A stretch of DNA of 64,000 nucleotides from Chaetoderma sp. LZ-2023a (GCA_034401795.1 CM067374.1:135252135-135316134); one strand, 5' to 3'; numbered from the stretch's first letter, positions 8,869 through 20,285 are shown. The notes: generated from the letters alone by a model not told the origin. A program made the numbers and translations.

Positions 8869-10648
8869 GGGGGGGAATAATTGAATAGAAGAAGTATCCC
8901 TCATATCCGACCTTTAGAGGAGCCTGCCTGCAGATGGGCGTCGCAGCCCCGATGTAACTTCTCCAGTATGTAGAACGAGTGGTGAATCTTGGTGGACAAC
9001 TCGTCAGATCTGCTGAACCACAATGAAAAGTGGCAATCAAAATGCCGCTCAGCATGTCTTGTGTTAATTAACTTTTAGGCTGCAGTCTGGTGGGACTCTG
9101 CCTGGTATGCCACAAGAGCTATGCGGTGTACCATGTATGGTGTACCCAGGAACGTACATGCATTTTATAATTATAATTTTCAACTGTATCCCTTCATATT
9201 ACGGGCAGCTTTTAACCTTCTGATACAGTATGGAACTATTCATTAATCTGCTTAAATTATTTGTATAAGCTATTATATATATACTAGGAACGTAGTATGC
9301 TGGCCTATAATATACAGCAACAATAAATCTGCATCACTTTTCCCCCTGCAGAAATTTTACACTGAGGTCACAGTTCATGTTCTCATTGCACTAACCTGAC
9401 ATATGATCGACTAAGCCTGGCTATTCTAGCTCCATAGGATAGGTTTAACAGTAGCTAGGGACAACCGCTCCTTAAGAGTAATTTGTGTAAGCCTCTTTTC
9501 CGGAGGTAGCAAATATGTAAAACCACAAACTGGCTAGATTGTGTAAAATTGGCCAGCTACCTTAGGGACTCTTATTACATTGAGTGATTGTCTCTTTCTA
9601 TGCTCCTCCAGCCTTGCGCAAGCCCTATTAATTGTCTGGAACTCCCATCGCCACGTTGGCATAATCCGACTTGGGGAACTATTGGGGTTTCCAAGCGGTG
9701 AAGATCAAAGTGTCGATTTCGCATACACCTCCTCTGTATCTTCGGATACCAGTTAGCATAGGGGGGACATAATTGAATAGAAGAAGTATCCCTCATATCC
9801 GACCTTTAGAGGAGCCTTCCTGCAGATGGGCTTCGCAGCCCCGATGTAACTTCTCCAGTATGTAGAACGAGTGGTGAATCTTGGTGGACAACTCGTCAGA
9901 TCTGCTGAACCACAATGAAAAGTGGCAATCAAAATTCCGCTCAGCATGTCTTGTGTTAATTAACTTTTAGGCTGCAGTCTGGTGGGACTCTGCCTGGTAT
10001 GCCACAAGAGCTATGCAGTGTACCATGTATGGTGTACCCAGGAACGTACATGCATTTTATAATTATAATTTTCAACTGTAGCCCTTCATATTACGGGCAG
10101 CTTTTAACCTTCTGATACAGTATGGAACTATTCATTAATCTGCTTAAATTATTTGTATAAGCTATTATATATATACTAGCAACGTAGTATGCTGGCCTAT
10201 AATATACAGCAACAATAAATCTGCATCACTTTTCCCCCTGCAGAAATTTTACACTGAGGTCACAGTTCATGTTCTCATTGCACTAACCTGACATATGATC
10301 GACTAAGCCTGGCTATTCTAGCTCCATAGGATAGGTTTAACAGTAGCTAGGGACAACCGCTCCTTAAGAGTCATTTGTGTAAGCCTCTTTTCCGGAGGTA
10401 GCAAATATGTAAAACCACAAACTGGCTAGATTGTGTAAAATTGGCCAGCTACCTTAGGGACTCTTATTACATTGAGTGATTGTCTCTTTCTATGCTCCTC
10501 CAGCCGCAAGCCCTATTAATTGTCTGGAACTCCCATCGCCACGTTGGCATAATCCGACTTGGGGAACTATTCGGGTTTCCATGCGGTGAAGATCAAAGTG
10601 TCGATTTCGCATACACCTCCTCTGTATCTTCGGATACCAGTTAGCATA
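8869..10648. repeat. Tandem duplication of an about 890-bp unit (two copies)
   Basis: Positions 8881 onward recur at 9773 onward (offset 892) with only scattered substitutions and a 4-bp deletion in the second copy (near 10506). The first copy ends at 9760 and the second at 10648, both with AGTTAGCATA. A G-run stands at the start of each copy (8867-8875 and 9761-9766). Short minus-strand frames in each copy (63-73 codons) are similar only because of the duplication and show no recognisable protein. The high identity makes this one of the youngest events in the window. Confidence 0.95.
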
Positions 10649-11197
10649 GATAACCCCGCCAAAGTAAGAAGCACCGCGAAAAGATAATTATTTTAACTGG
10701 CCAGCAGTGCATCTCTGGGCATCCTGAAACTTAACCCTAATGACAGGCAAACATTAGTCCCAGGAGCCAGATCTTAGACGCTCCACCCCTGACACACCGG
10801 GTGACAGATAGGATGCAGCTCACCATCTAACTCCGTACAGTGACTGGGTGCGGTCGTGGAACCCACCACGCCCTTACAGGAAGGTCACTGGAGATGTATA
10901 TCTGCCTCTCACTCCCAGCCATAAACGGTTATGCCCTTTTCAAATGGCTTATGTAATAATGACTTGTCCTAATGATGTTATATGTTGTTGCGGCATGATA
11001 TGTAACAGGACCGTTATATGATTCTGAAGCTGTCACTCCATAACATATCCGCACGCTGCCTTTTTGAGGGAGATGCTCCGTAAGGTGACCATACGGAAAC
11101 CGAGCATCTTCGCCAGTCAGGCTCATGTATTAAAGATAGTTAGAAATCCCTGCCACTTTAAGCCAAACGCTTGGACATGAACCTAGCAACTAAATGA
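10649..11197. other. Intergenic sequence without recognisable features
   Basis: Mixed composition with a short frame on the minus strand (11126-10929) that resembles nothing known to me. No RNA gene or repeat boundary seen. Confidence 0.5.
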
Positions 11198-11283
11198 TAG
11201 CTTAGGATCTAGCAGAAGGACCGCATAAATAAAAGTGGCAACTACCAATACAGTATCTTGGACTTGCATAAAATGTCGGTGTT

Positions 11284-11301
11284 CTTCTCTTCTTCTTCTT
11301 C

Positions 11302-11333
<32 letters not shown>

Positions 11334-12755
11334 CTTCTTTTCGATCGCTGGTATCACACTTGGAGAGCCGTTCTCAAGATGAAATCTGTGGTTTTCTGCA
11401 GTTCATCCACAGGCCCATACAGATTTTCAAGAAAAGAGGTTGACAAAGGCCAGATCTCTTCTCTCAGCAGCTGATACGTGCTGCAACACTGAAGTATGTG
11501 CTCTGTGGTCTGTTCTGCTTCTCCACAAGGACAAGCGGGCGATGTCGTAAGGTGGAACCGCCTGTACATGTGTTGGTTTAGTCTGTTATGTCCAGTTCTG
11601 AGACGAAAAATGGTCACTTGCGCTGGCCTCGAGAGATGATGGGAGGCATCTTCTGATTGAGGTGTTCTATAGAGTGACTTGATGATAGTCTTCATCTCTG
11701 CATGTGTAACCATGTATATTTCTTCCAGCATGGCTAGGGTCAGGGCCTTCTTGCTCACATCACTGTGTTCATCTTTGGTTGTGAGATGAGGTACTGTGGT
11801 GCGAATAGCTATGCTCTCTAGTTGTTTTTTTCCCCGGGGTCGAGGATCAAGGGTGTGGTTTGGGTCTTCTATTTGTGCTGGCAACATTTCTTGGTGTTTC
11901 CTTTGAAGTGCTTTTGTCTCTTTCATAAAACTTGATCTTTTAAGTCTTCCTGATGACAGCTGTGCTTGCCTGATCTTCAGCGGGTGGTTGTTGAACGATT
12001 TGAACTTTGCAGCTTGGATCAGTGCTTTGCATTCCCTTCCTTTACTAAGTGGGGGGATGCCTGCTGTCTGCTCCATTTTTTCTATTGGTGTTGATCTCAT
12101 TCCACCAGTGATGATGCGCAGTGCCTGGTTTTGTACTCTGTCGAGGTTCTGTGGATGAGATTTAGCTGCTGTGATCCATGAGCTGGATCCATACTCAAGG
12201 TGTGGTCGTACGGCACCTAGGCAGATGGTCTTGAGGATCCTTTCATTGGCACCCCACTTTGTTCCTGCCAGCTTCCTCATAATGTTTTGCTTTCTTCTGG
12301 CCTTTGCCTCTGCGTTCTGGATGTGCTCCTTCCATGTTAATCTTCTGTCATAGGTGACTCCCAGGTATGTCTGCTGGTCCTCGTACTCGAGTGAAGTACC
12401 GCCCAGTGTTAGATTGCCAACCTTGGTTTTGGTGGGCAGTGAGAATAGCATGGCTGATGATTTTTCTTTGTTGATGGTAATACACCAGCGATTGGCCCAA
12501 GCTGTAATTCTGTCCAAGGCGAGCTGCATTCTGTACGTGGCAGTCGTTGTGTACTCCTCGGTGCACCAGAGTACGAGGTCATCTGCATAGAGGGCTGCTT
12601 GGATCCCATTGGGAAGCTCTGCTACAATGTCATTAATGAAGAGTATGAACAGAGTTGGTGATAATACTCCGCCTTGTGGTACCCCTTGTCTCAGCAATAC
12701 ATTCTGTCCGGATTGTCCATCCACCAGCACCCTAGCTCTGCGATTGTGTATTCTG
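11284..12755 (-). mobile_element. 5'-truncated non-LTR retrotransposon (LINE) with (GAA)n tail
   Basis: A LINE copy on the minus strand. Its 3' end is a (GAA)n tail (plus strand CTT repeats, 11284-11340), and its 5' end is cut inside the reverse transcriptase. It is flanked by a perfect 10-bp direct repeat TGTCGGTGTT at 11274-11283 and 12756-12765, the target-site duplication. The LINE-free paralogue at 54.68 kb gives the empty site. The coding part is open over nearly its whole length, so the insertion is not old. Family is probably of the I/Nimb/Jockey-like group judged from the C-terminal Cys region. Confidence 0.92.
11354..12750 (-). pseudogene. LINE ORF2 fragment: reverse transcriptase palm to C-terminal Cys motif, RNase H missing
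   Basis: Reverse transcriptase that would prime on nicked chromosomal DNA. The frame is open from 12856, but only residues from about RRARVLVDG onward belong to the LINE; the first about 35 codons come from repeat D1. Visible motifs: LRQGVPQGGVLSPTLFILFI, the catalytic YADDLVLW, and the thumb region through THLEYGSS-type text (PHLEYGSSSW). The C-terminal motif is LRTGHNRLNQH then CPCGEAEQTTEHILQCC. Between them the linker KKALTLAMLEEIY runs straight into THAEMKTIIKSLY, where related elements carry an RNase H domain, so that domain is absent without loss of frame. N-terminal endonuclease and RT fingers are also missing. Confidence 0.9.
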
Positions 12756-13479
12756 TGTCGGTGTTGAATTCTACGGAAATCATCCACCCCATCTTCACAT
12801 AATACAGCGTGCATCACATTAATTATAATTTCACTAGGTTGACTCACACTGCACACTTAGCATATGTTTGAACAAGAGAGTGGCCCCTTTTTGCTAACTC
12901 TCTTCCTCCACTTCGGCGTTGAAGGAATTTTCCTGTGACGGAGGCCCACGCGAGGCACTTTCCTCCCGTGACAATAATATTTTGTTAGGGGTGTAATGGT
13001 TTATATTAAACTACATAAGTAGCATCGTGAGGATTCTCCCTTGCAGGGATACCTCGCGGATGTATAAGAATCGGTGAGGTACCTCTGACGAATCCACGTT
13101 AACAAACACCAACTTAGTCCTATGTACTATATATTTTCTCTCTCGTGCTAACAAACTAGTACCATTGTTTGTATAGTTGTATTATAATTATTATCTCTAG
13201 AGTCCTAAATTCAGTTATGGACCATCGTACCAATGACACAAATAGTTGGGAAGAGGTGAGGTTCAATCTCAGCGACAATGGTTGCACGGCCCCACTGGAA
13301 TGTTATCGTTCCACCGGCTCTAGAACTCAGTCTTTGTACTTTTCGGAGATTCGCGATATTGGATCTGTAACCCCGAGAACTGCAACTAACCAGCCCTCCT
13401 GCGCATCCTGTACATGCCATGCAATGGAGTGGAGCGGAGCAGCAGGATGGGCCAACGCATACACTGCAAGCTACAATAG

Positions 13480-13999
13480 TGTCAAGTTCGACTCCTAACC
13501 ATAGGTCAAGTTCAACTCTTGACCATAGTTAGCGATAGCTAACTAGATTACCAGTCGAACTTAAAATAGTTAACTAGCTAGTCAACTATAGTCAACAGAG
13601 CACCGAGCTCAGTTCAGATGGTTAGCGCAAAATTTGCATAAATTTCAAAATGGCGGACATCATGGCCACGAATAAATGCATATAAAAGTGTAAATATTTC
13701 ACCGAACAACTTACGTTTGATGAAATTATGCCTTCCCATTGTATGTCCATGTTTCCAAGCCTCCTTTCCTTCCCACCTTATGTGATATGGACACTTTTTG
13801 GCGTCTTGGCAGACAAAAATAACCCATTTTCGTAGGTCAACAAAACAGACAATAGAAAGGGTACCCGGCTCCAAACTTTCCGCAATAGTAATTCAATGGG
13901 GAATCGGGAACCAATGAACTATAGTTAACTGTTCGGCTGGGCATTGCGACTGCGCATGTTCAGTAAACCAGCAAACTATTCGAACTTGACCCTGGATTC
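13480..13999. mobile_element. Possible MITE with GTCAAGTTCGA terminal inverted repeats
   Basis: GTCAAGTTCGACTC (13482 on) and a second copy GGTCAAGTTCAACTC (13504 on) are matched by the inverse CGAACTTGACCC near 13981-13992. Between them are repeats of TAGTTAACT and no coding sequence. Ends and target duplication are not resolved. Confidence 0.4.
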
Positions 14000-14114
14000 C
14001 TCATTTCTCAGTAGCATTTCTTTACTACTACCATTCCAGCGTTAATCAACATCGTAATCCGCAGCAGCAGCGGCCGAATGTGCTTCGCAATCTTATGTCT
14101 GCATCCTGGTAACT

Positions 14115-14432
14115 TAATTCCCGTTTCCAGTTTATCCATCTATCATAAGACGCCATAATCAACTAAGTGACGTGTATGCCGGCGTCATAATCGTGATGTC
14201 ATGAATGATTCGAAATAGTCCATCTTTAACGCTTAATAGGCAGACACGCATCAACACACACCTAGTCGAATTAGTTTCAAAATATTCGACAGCTTACCTG
14301 CATAGTTTTCTGGAAATTGATCATCAGAGAGTTCAGAGATCGATCGATCCCAATACGAGCGTGGTGTGGGTGGGGCTTAGATAGAGATGGGCGGGGCATA
14401 GTTAAAACTGGAACGGTCCATCCCTGCCGTGT
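14115..14432. mobile_element. Palindrome MITE family P, copy lacking the left palindrome arm
   Basis: Right half matches the other family members (AAATTGAT, GTGTGGGTGGGGCTTAG, GATGGGCGGGGC, ending GGAACGGTCCAT). Only the right arm of the central palindrome remains (TTAGTTTCAAAATATTCGAC, 14271-14290). Confidence 0.7.
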
Positions 14433-14446
14433 ATGTATACTGTTGA

Positions 14447-14459
14447 GTGCGTACGTGTG

Positions 14460-14507
<48 letters not shown>

Positions 14508-14620
14508 TGTGCGCGCGAGCGCGTGGGTGTGCGTGCATGCATGCATATGTGCGTGCGTGTGTGCAAGCGTAGTGTGCGAGCGGGAGTGTGTAAGTGCGTG
14601 CGTGTTTATGTGCATTCTAT
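14447..14620. repeat. (GT)n/(GTGC)n microsatellite
   Basis: Interrupted GT and GTGC repeats. Open frames across it are artefacts of the repeat period. Confidence 0.97.
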
Positions 14621-14774
14621 CATTATTGTTGTCTTCCCGCGATGACGTCATCGCTGTTGTTGTGATTACAACTATTTTGATGCTGTCTCATTTTTTCTAG
14701 CACCTTTCCTTTGTGTGGCACTATTTAAAGGGGCACATTCTCACCAGAATGCGTGAACATAGTATTGTTTAAAT

Positions 14775-14878
14775 TTGACAGGGAATCGAACCCACAACCG
14801 GTTAAAGGGTCACGCATCATCAGGTGTGGGCTATGATGTGTGGTGCTTTCGCCAGTTGTGGGTTCGAGTCCCTGTCAA
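14775..14878. repeat. Inverted pair of tRNA-like B-box segments (SINE-derived hairpin)
   Basis: Two 33-bp arms (14775-14807 and 14846-14878) are near-perfect inverted copies. Each contains a perfect RNA polymerase III B-box type sequence: GGTTCGAGTCC at 14861-14871 (+) and GGTTCGATTCC on the minus strand at 14792-14782. No full tRNA cloverleaf with an A box can be drawn, so this looks like two head-to-head ends of a tRNA-derived SINE. Confidence 0.55.
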
Positions 14879-14879
14879 T

Positions 14880-15250
14880 ACCAATATACCGTAATACCAT
14901 GACTACTTGTATAACATTGTTTAAATTGTATACTTTTAGAGGCTTAATTTGTGTACCGCAATGTGATGATTTCATTCAGTACAAATTAGTATTTATTTTA
15001 ATTGCGTAGTTGAATTAGGGACACGTTCCTCTCATTCAATTTCATAACTTAAAAAATTATATTAATTTATTTCATTTCATTACATCTAAGTCCACAATTT
15101 AAGACTAAAGATAATATAAAATGTTGGACATTTTTATTTCAAGCAGTTGTTAATCAAATTTTTCTTCTTTAGCAAATTTTGAATCTCCGTGACACAGCTC
15201 ATGAAATCATGATTTACCTCTCAAAGGTGACAATAGTATTAGAGTTGAGC
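14880..15250. other. AT-rich sequence, no gene seen
   Basis: Low-complexity AT-rich DNA with no recognisable frame or repeat unit. Confidence 0.5.
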
Positions 15251-15257
15251 TGAGTTA

Positions 15258-15469
15258 GGCGGCTGTTCTGATTTGTCGAGAGGGTTGTGACATCATCACA
15301 TATGTTTATTAGGCTACGGTCACATGGCCATATATGGTTATGGTGGCATGACCTAATTTGTATAGCTTTTTAAAGGTCATGCCCCATGGCCATATATGTG
15401 CATGTGTGCGTGGCCTAACATACAAATAAGATGACGACACAACTCTCTCGACGAATCAGAGCAGCCGCC
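15258..15469. mobile_element. Fold-back MITE, 212 bp
   Basis: Terminal arms of 40 bp (15258-15297 and 15430-15469) pair as inverted repeats, starting GGCGGCTGTTCTGATTTGTC and ending with its near complement. Inside, GGCCATATATGGTTATGG and AGGTCATGCCCCATGGCC also pair, so almost the whole element folds on itself. No coding capacity. Confidence 0.82.
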
Positions 15470-15479
15470 CATAACTTCT

Positions 15480-17025
15480 CCAGTGTTCAAGATGTAGATG
15501 TATTGACAAGTCCAAATGATTGACAGATGTAACGTCTGATGATTGACAGGTGTAACGAGGCGAGAAATGGATGGGAAGTCGACCGAGACAATCGGAAGGT
15601 TAGTCCTGAATGAACATCACACCTAAGAGCTAAAGGCTTTCAACCTGGATTCTTCAGTACATACCTCTATTGTTACTCATTGAAGAGACAATGGGAAGAG
15701 TAGATCGATTGTTCTCAGACGAATATCACACCTAAGCCCTAAAAGTCTAAACAATCAAGCCATATGTAGTTAAGTCATTATTCACTGCATAGCTCTATTG
15801 TTGCTTGCTGACGAGAGAATAGGACAGTCAATTCAAAAACACGGGTATGGTGTTTGGGGAGACTGGGTGGTGAGGAATGCGGGCAAGTTATAATGTATTC
15901 AAACATGTTTGGGCTTGGCTGTTGAGACAATGGGAAGGTTTGAGTTCAGTATGTAGGTGTATTGTTACTGATTGAATATCGCGCCTAAGCACTAAAAGCC
16001 TTAACATTCAAGCCAATGTATTTACTCGATTCTTGAGTGCGTAGATCTACTGAGCCTGGCTGAACAGATAATGGGACAGCCAATTCAAACCCATGGGTGG
16101 GTAGTTGAGAGGCATGGGGGCTGCTGAATGAGCGTGACATATAACGTGCTCTGAAAAGTTTGTTCCTAATTCAAGAGACAAAGGGCAGGTCAATAATGAA
16201 ACATACATGTGGGTGGAATGTGCCCAAATTAATAAACCAAACAAGGCTATTTCTGCTTGTTCTGAGACTATGACTCCTAGTACAGATGTGGGGCTCGTGT
16301 GCACATGAGCATGTGTGCGTGCGTGCGTGCGTGGTGAGTGCGTGCGTGCGTGCGTGCGTGCGTATACATACACAGAGCTGTATTTTTAAAAACCTACTTC
16401 ACCCCTATTTTGACTCAAATTTTAACTCAATATATGTTGGTGTTATTTAGCAAGATGGTGTGCAGTATTGTAGCATAGATTTACCGTAGGTTCGTGCAGA
16501 GCTGTACCTTGGCGGAATGCGGACAAGACCATAAGTCAACCAGCGCTATTTCCGTCTGTTCTGAGGCTACAGTCATACTTCGGCAGGGGTTTTAAGCAAA
16601 TATAGATTTGCAGACGAGAGAAGGCTATTTTGAAAAATTTACAATAGGAATGGCTCGCTCGATAACAAGACAGACATTCTAGGGACACATTTCAAAAATA
16701 GTTATCTCTCGGTTTGCATATGACTGACAATGCCAACGACAGAGGGCTATCTTTGTTAATCTCAAACTCCAAGCAATCATAAACTGTAGTAATATGAAGA
16801 CGTGTGCTAAATCTGGTAATTCTGCCTGGTATGGTCAATAAATGTGTTTTTGGTATGCTCTTCGGGACCCCAGGTACCTAGATATTTGACGCTTTGTCCT
16901 GAAACTCATAGAACATCTAGTCCCATATAATATGAATGGATTTAGCAGATTTTGTGTTTCTACATACTTGCATTTTCAATATGTGAAAGGGAGTGTGTGC
17001 TATGACATCAATAGTGGGGATACAC
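15480..17025. other. Intergenic; imperfect about 150-200 bp repeats and a (GTGC)n tract
   Basis: Phrases such as AGACAATGGGAAGG, ATATCACACCTAAG and ATAGGACAGTCAATTC recur several times from 15590 to 16200, suggesting an old, loosely periodic tandem array. A (TGCG)n tract is at 16313-16364. No gene seen. Confidence 0.55.
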
Positions 17026-17028
17026 TAA

Positions 17029-17860
17029 AAGGAATATCGAATATTGAATAACGAATACTGAATAAAGAATAATGTATATCGAATAATGAATAATATCAAT
17101 CAGATCATATGGAATGTATAGAATAACTGGAACCAACGACCATATTATATGCATTAACTTGGGATAGCAGCCATATTATATGAATAATTTGGAAAAATTG
17201 CCATAATATATGAAATAACTAGGAATAGAGACCATATTATATGGAATAGCTTGTAACAGCAGCCATTTTATATGGAAGAACTCGGAATAGCAAGCATAGT
17301 GCATGAAATGATTTGAAATAACGGCCAAATTATATGGAATAACATGGAATAACTGCCATTTAATATGGGCTAACACAGAATAATGTTATTCCAAGTTATT
17401 CCATATAATATGGCCATTATTCTGAGTTATTCCATATACTATGGTCGTTATTTTGAGGTATTCCTTATAATCTGACCGTTATTCCACATAAAATGGTGGT
17501 TATTCAAAATTATTCCATGCAACATGTCTGTTATTCTGAGTTATTCCATATAAAATGGATGTTATTCCAAGCTATTCCACATAATATAGACATTATTCTG
17601 AGCTACGCCATATAATATGGCTGTTATTCCAAGATATTCCATATAAAATGGCCATTATTTAGAGCAATTCAATATAATATGGCTGTTATTCCAAGCTATT
17701 CCACATAATATAGCCATTATTCCGCGCTAATCCATATAATATGGCTGTTATTCGGAGGTTTTCACATAATATGGCCATTATTCCGAGTTAGTCCATATAA
17801 TATGGCCATTATTCTGAGTCCATATGATCTAGCTGTTATTCTTAGCATCTTTTTAGCTAA
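17029..17860. repeat. Head-to-head array of an about 31-bp unit (giant imperfect hairpin)
   Basis: From about 17095 to 17385 the units read GGAATAACT...GCCATATTATAT; from about 17386 to 17860 the same unit is inverted (TTATTCCATATAATATGGCC). The switch is near 17385. Roughly 10 units on the left and 15 on the right, each containing the near-palindrome CCATATAATATGG. Preceded by short GAATA-type repeats (17029-17095). Confidence 0.85.
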
Positions 17861-18400
17861 TATGAACAGTTTATATGTCTACATATGTTAAAATAGAAGC
17901 TTAATATCATTTGATGTGTAAGTATTATGTTTAAATGAAATAATCATAAATTTTTTGAAAACAATTTGATTGAGGGGCATTGTAGCAATAGTTACTAATG
18001 TATTGCATCAAAAGATAAACTACATACAGTATAGCTCGGAAATAACATCACATAAAATAAATCAAAAACCATACAAAATAAAGTCTGCTGATGTAGATTT
18101 TAACAAACACGTATTGTAAAACAGTGCTGTCCACAATACCAATGTCACCCAATTATGCAATCGTGTTCTCGCGAGATCTCCTACACCAACGGGAGCACTA
18201 CGGCTCTAGGTTTGATTGCCAATTATGCTCACGATAAACAATAGAAAATTTGTTACATCGAATACAAACATTTAATTGGTATATGGAAATTTACTACATG
18301 ATGTACTGTACATTGGCAAAATGCTAATTGTTGGTTCTTAATTTGCAAAAACTGCTAAGTGCGTAATAGACATTGCACTTGATTTGTGAAAAGACGCCAC
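17861..18400. other. AT-rich sequence, no gene seen
   Basis: No conserved frame. A segment near 18025-18085 (GCTCGGAAATAACATCAC) recalls a dispersed sequence also present near 38210 and 53755. Confidence 0.45.
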
Positions 18401-18405
18401 AAAGG

Positions 18406-18766
18406 CAATTCACCTTTCCAGTCATATGACGTCATAATTAACTAAGTGATGTGAACTATTACTTCATGAATGATTCTATTTGGCCCGTCTTTAATGCTTA
18501 ATGGTCTGACACGTTGTACGAATATGTCTCTACTATTTAATAAACATGCTGTTGAATATTTTTAAACTAATTTGACTGGGCACTGTTGCTGCCATACGTA
18601 GCAACAGTGCCCAGTCAAATTAGTTTTAAAATATTCAACAGGTTGCATGTATATTTTTCTGGAAATTGAAAGTCAGGGAGTTCAGAGATCGATACCAACA
18701 TCAGCGAGGTGTGGGTGGAGCTTAGATAGAGATGGGCGGGGAATAGCTAAAACTGGAAAGGTTAAT
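18406..18766 (+). mobile_element. Palindrome MITE family P, full copy
   Basis: Left end AATTCACCTTTCCAG, right end CTGGAAAGGT. The central palindrome (about 18551-18641) has two arms of about 41 bp around a short loop (GCCATACGT). Its arms carry the same A/T variant on both sides (GGGCACTG and CAGTGCCC), unlike the other copies. Confidence 0.88.
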
Positions 18767-18769
18767 TAA

Positions 18770-20285
18770 TGTAACATTCATCAGAGGCAGGCTCATACTA
18801 AGCATATATCATACACATCAATATAGCGGATGTTCAGCTAAATGAATCTTTCTACTTCCACAAAAACGACGCTAACAGACAAGCATTGTTACAAGCTGAG
18901 AGGGGAGGGGTGGTGGGTGGGTGAAAATTACATTTTAAGTCAGAAATTCTCAGCTAGCGATCCCTCTTTGATTCTAATACCTCTTTATATCTATGCAGAT
19001 GAGCTACTATCTAGTCTACATGTAATTATTACAGAATAAAGAACAATTACCTGGCTAGTGGCCCATCATTAGATATAATAGACCTCCATTATTACTTAAT
19101 AAAGAGTGCACAATGGAAGGGGTGGGGAATACAAGAATGTAGTCTCCGATAGATCTTACTATGTACACATTGTACCAAACAAAAAATATGCATTATCATT
19201 ACAACTATGTACAAAGAAATGTTAAACCTGATTTCCATTCTACTCAATGTGGCACTAATAGTGAAGTAGGAGATCATAAATTAGCACAATCTTAACACCA
19301 TCCTTATATAAATTCCTAAAATAAGTTTGTAATTAATATAGTATACATGCACAGCAGTATATTAGAAAGAGAAAGTGATCCAGCTACTGTAGATATAGCA
19401 CCTTACAGCTTGGACAATTAACACATCATGGCCTTAAAATCTGCAAAGACATACATGATAATCAATCATATCAATTAGTGAATTGTGAGCACTGAGTGTT
19501 TATATAATATTTGGCATTTAGTGTTCATACTATCTTTGGCACAATTTTGGAAATAAAACAACCTCGAATGTCTGGCATTTACCATGCCATATGTGCAGAG
19601 TAGGATTAGGCCTATTTGTGGTCCAGGGATACTTAGTCCATAGACCAAGGCAGATATCGGTACCACGTAAGCCGGCAAGATCTGGTTATGTTTTTTGAAA
19701 AGTTCTATGCCTAGGGAAGATTAATTGATATGATAACCATTCCCGTCTGGAAGCTTAGTGCTAGAAATCCAAGATGGCGTCCATTTTGGCTCTAGCCTAT
19801 ATAATGAATATCATTCTAATTAATGCTCCACACAAAGCCGAGTAAGGTATCATTTGAAAGATAATTACATTTCCCATCTAATAGTGTACATTTAACTTGG
19901 TTTATATACACTCTGGCTTACGTGTTTCCCGAAATATACAATGTTTCACATGATTCTTTCAAAATATTGAATTTAGCATGCATCTGTAGGCCTATAGACA
20001 TTCTTATAAAACACATGATTTTTCCTGCATAATTTTCATTGGCATATTGACTAATCAGCAGTCCACTCAGGGGATTTCCTTAAAATACATTGTCCCTTAA
20101 TACCTATTTAGAATAATATTTGCTATAAAAAGCTGCACTACTGATAATGAGTATGGGGGAATATATTAACAAGGTGGTCCAGTTCCTTCCCTGATGAAAT
20201 TTAAATTATTCATTACTCTGATGCGGGTCCAGATGCTAAACTCTTGTAACCGCAAAGATTTGAGCTGAGCTGTTGAGGTTTAGAA
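18770..20285. other. Intergenic, no gene recognised
   Basis: Short frames only (up to 67 codons on the minus strand at 19678-19475) without recognisable motifs. AT-rich. No RNA gene seen. Confidence 0.5.

Larger units (their letters stand above)
11198..13475. repeat. Dispersed repeat D1, copy interrupted by a LINE
   Basis: Outer parts (11198-11283 and 12766-13475) align with 54598-55305, for example AGCAGAAGGACC and the stretch from GGTTCAATCTCAGCG through GCTCTAGAA. In the other copy these two parts are joined without the LINE. This copy keeps about 47 bp near 12940-12985 that the 54.8-kb copy lacks. The nature of D1 is unknown; no coding capacity or clear terminal repeats. Confidence 0.88.

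Noticed and set aside
9460..9570. Possible mitochondrial large-subunit rRNA fragment (GCTACCTTAGGGA)
   Set aside because: Only a short phrase is similar; the conserved rRNA blocks around it are absent.
9575..9947. Minus-strand frames in the 0.89-kb repeat as genes
   Set aside because: Short, no motifs, and disrupted differently in the two copies.
14820..14885. tRNA gene
   Set aside because: Only the B box is present; no A box or cloverleaf can be formed.
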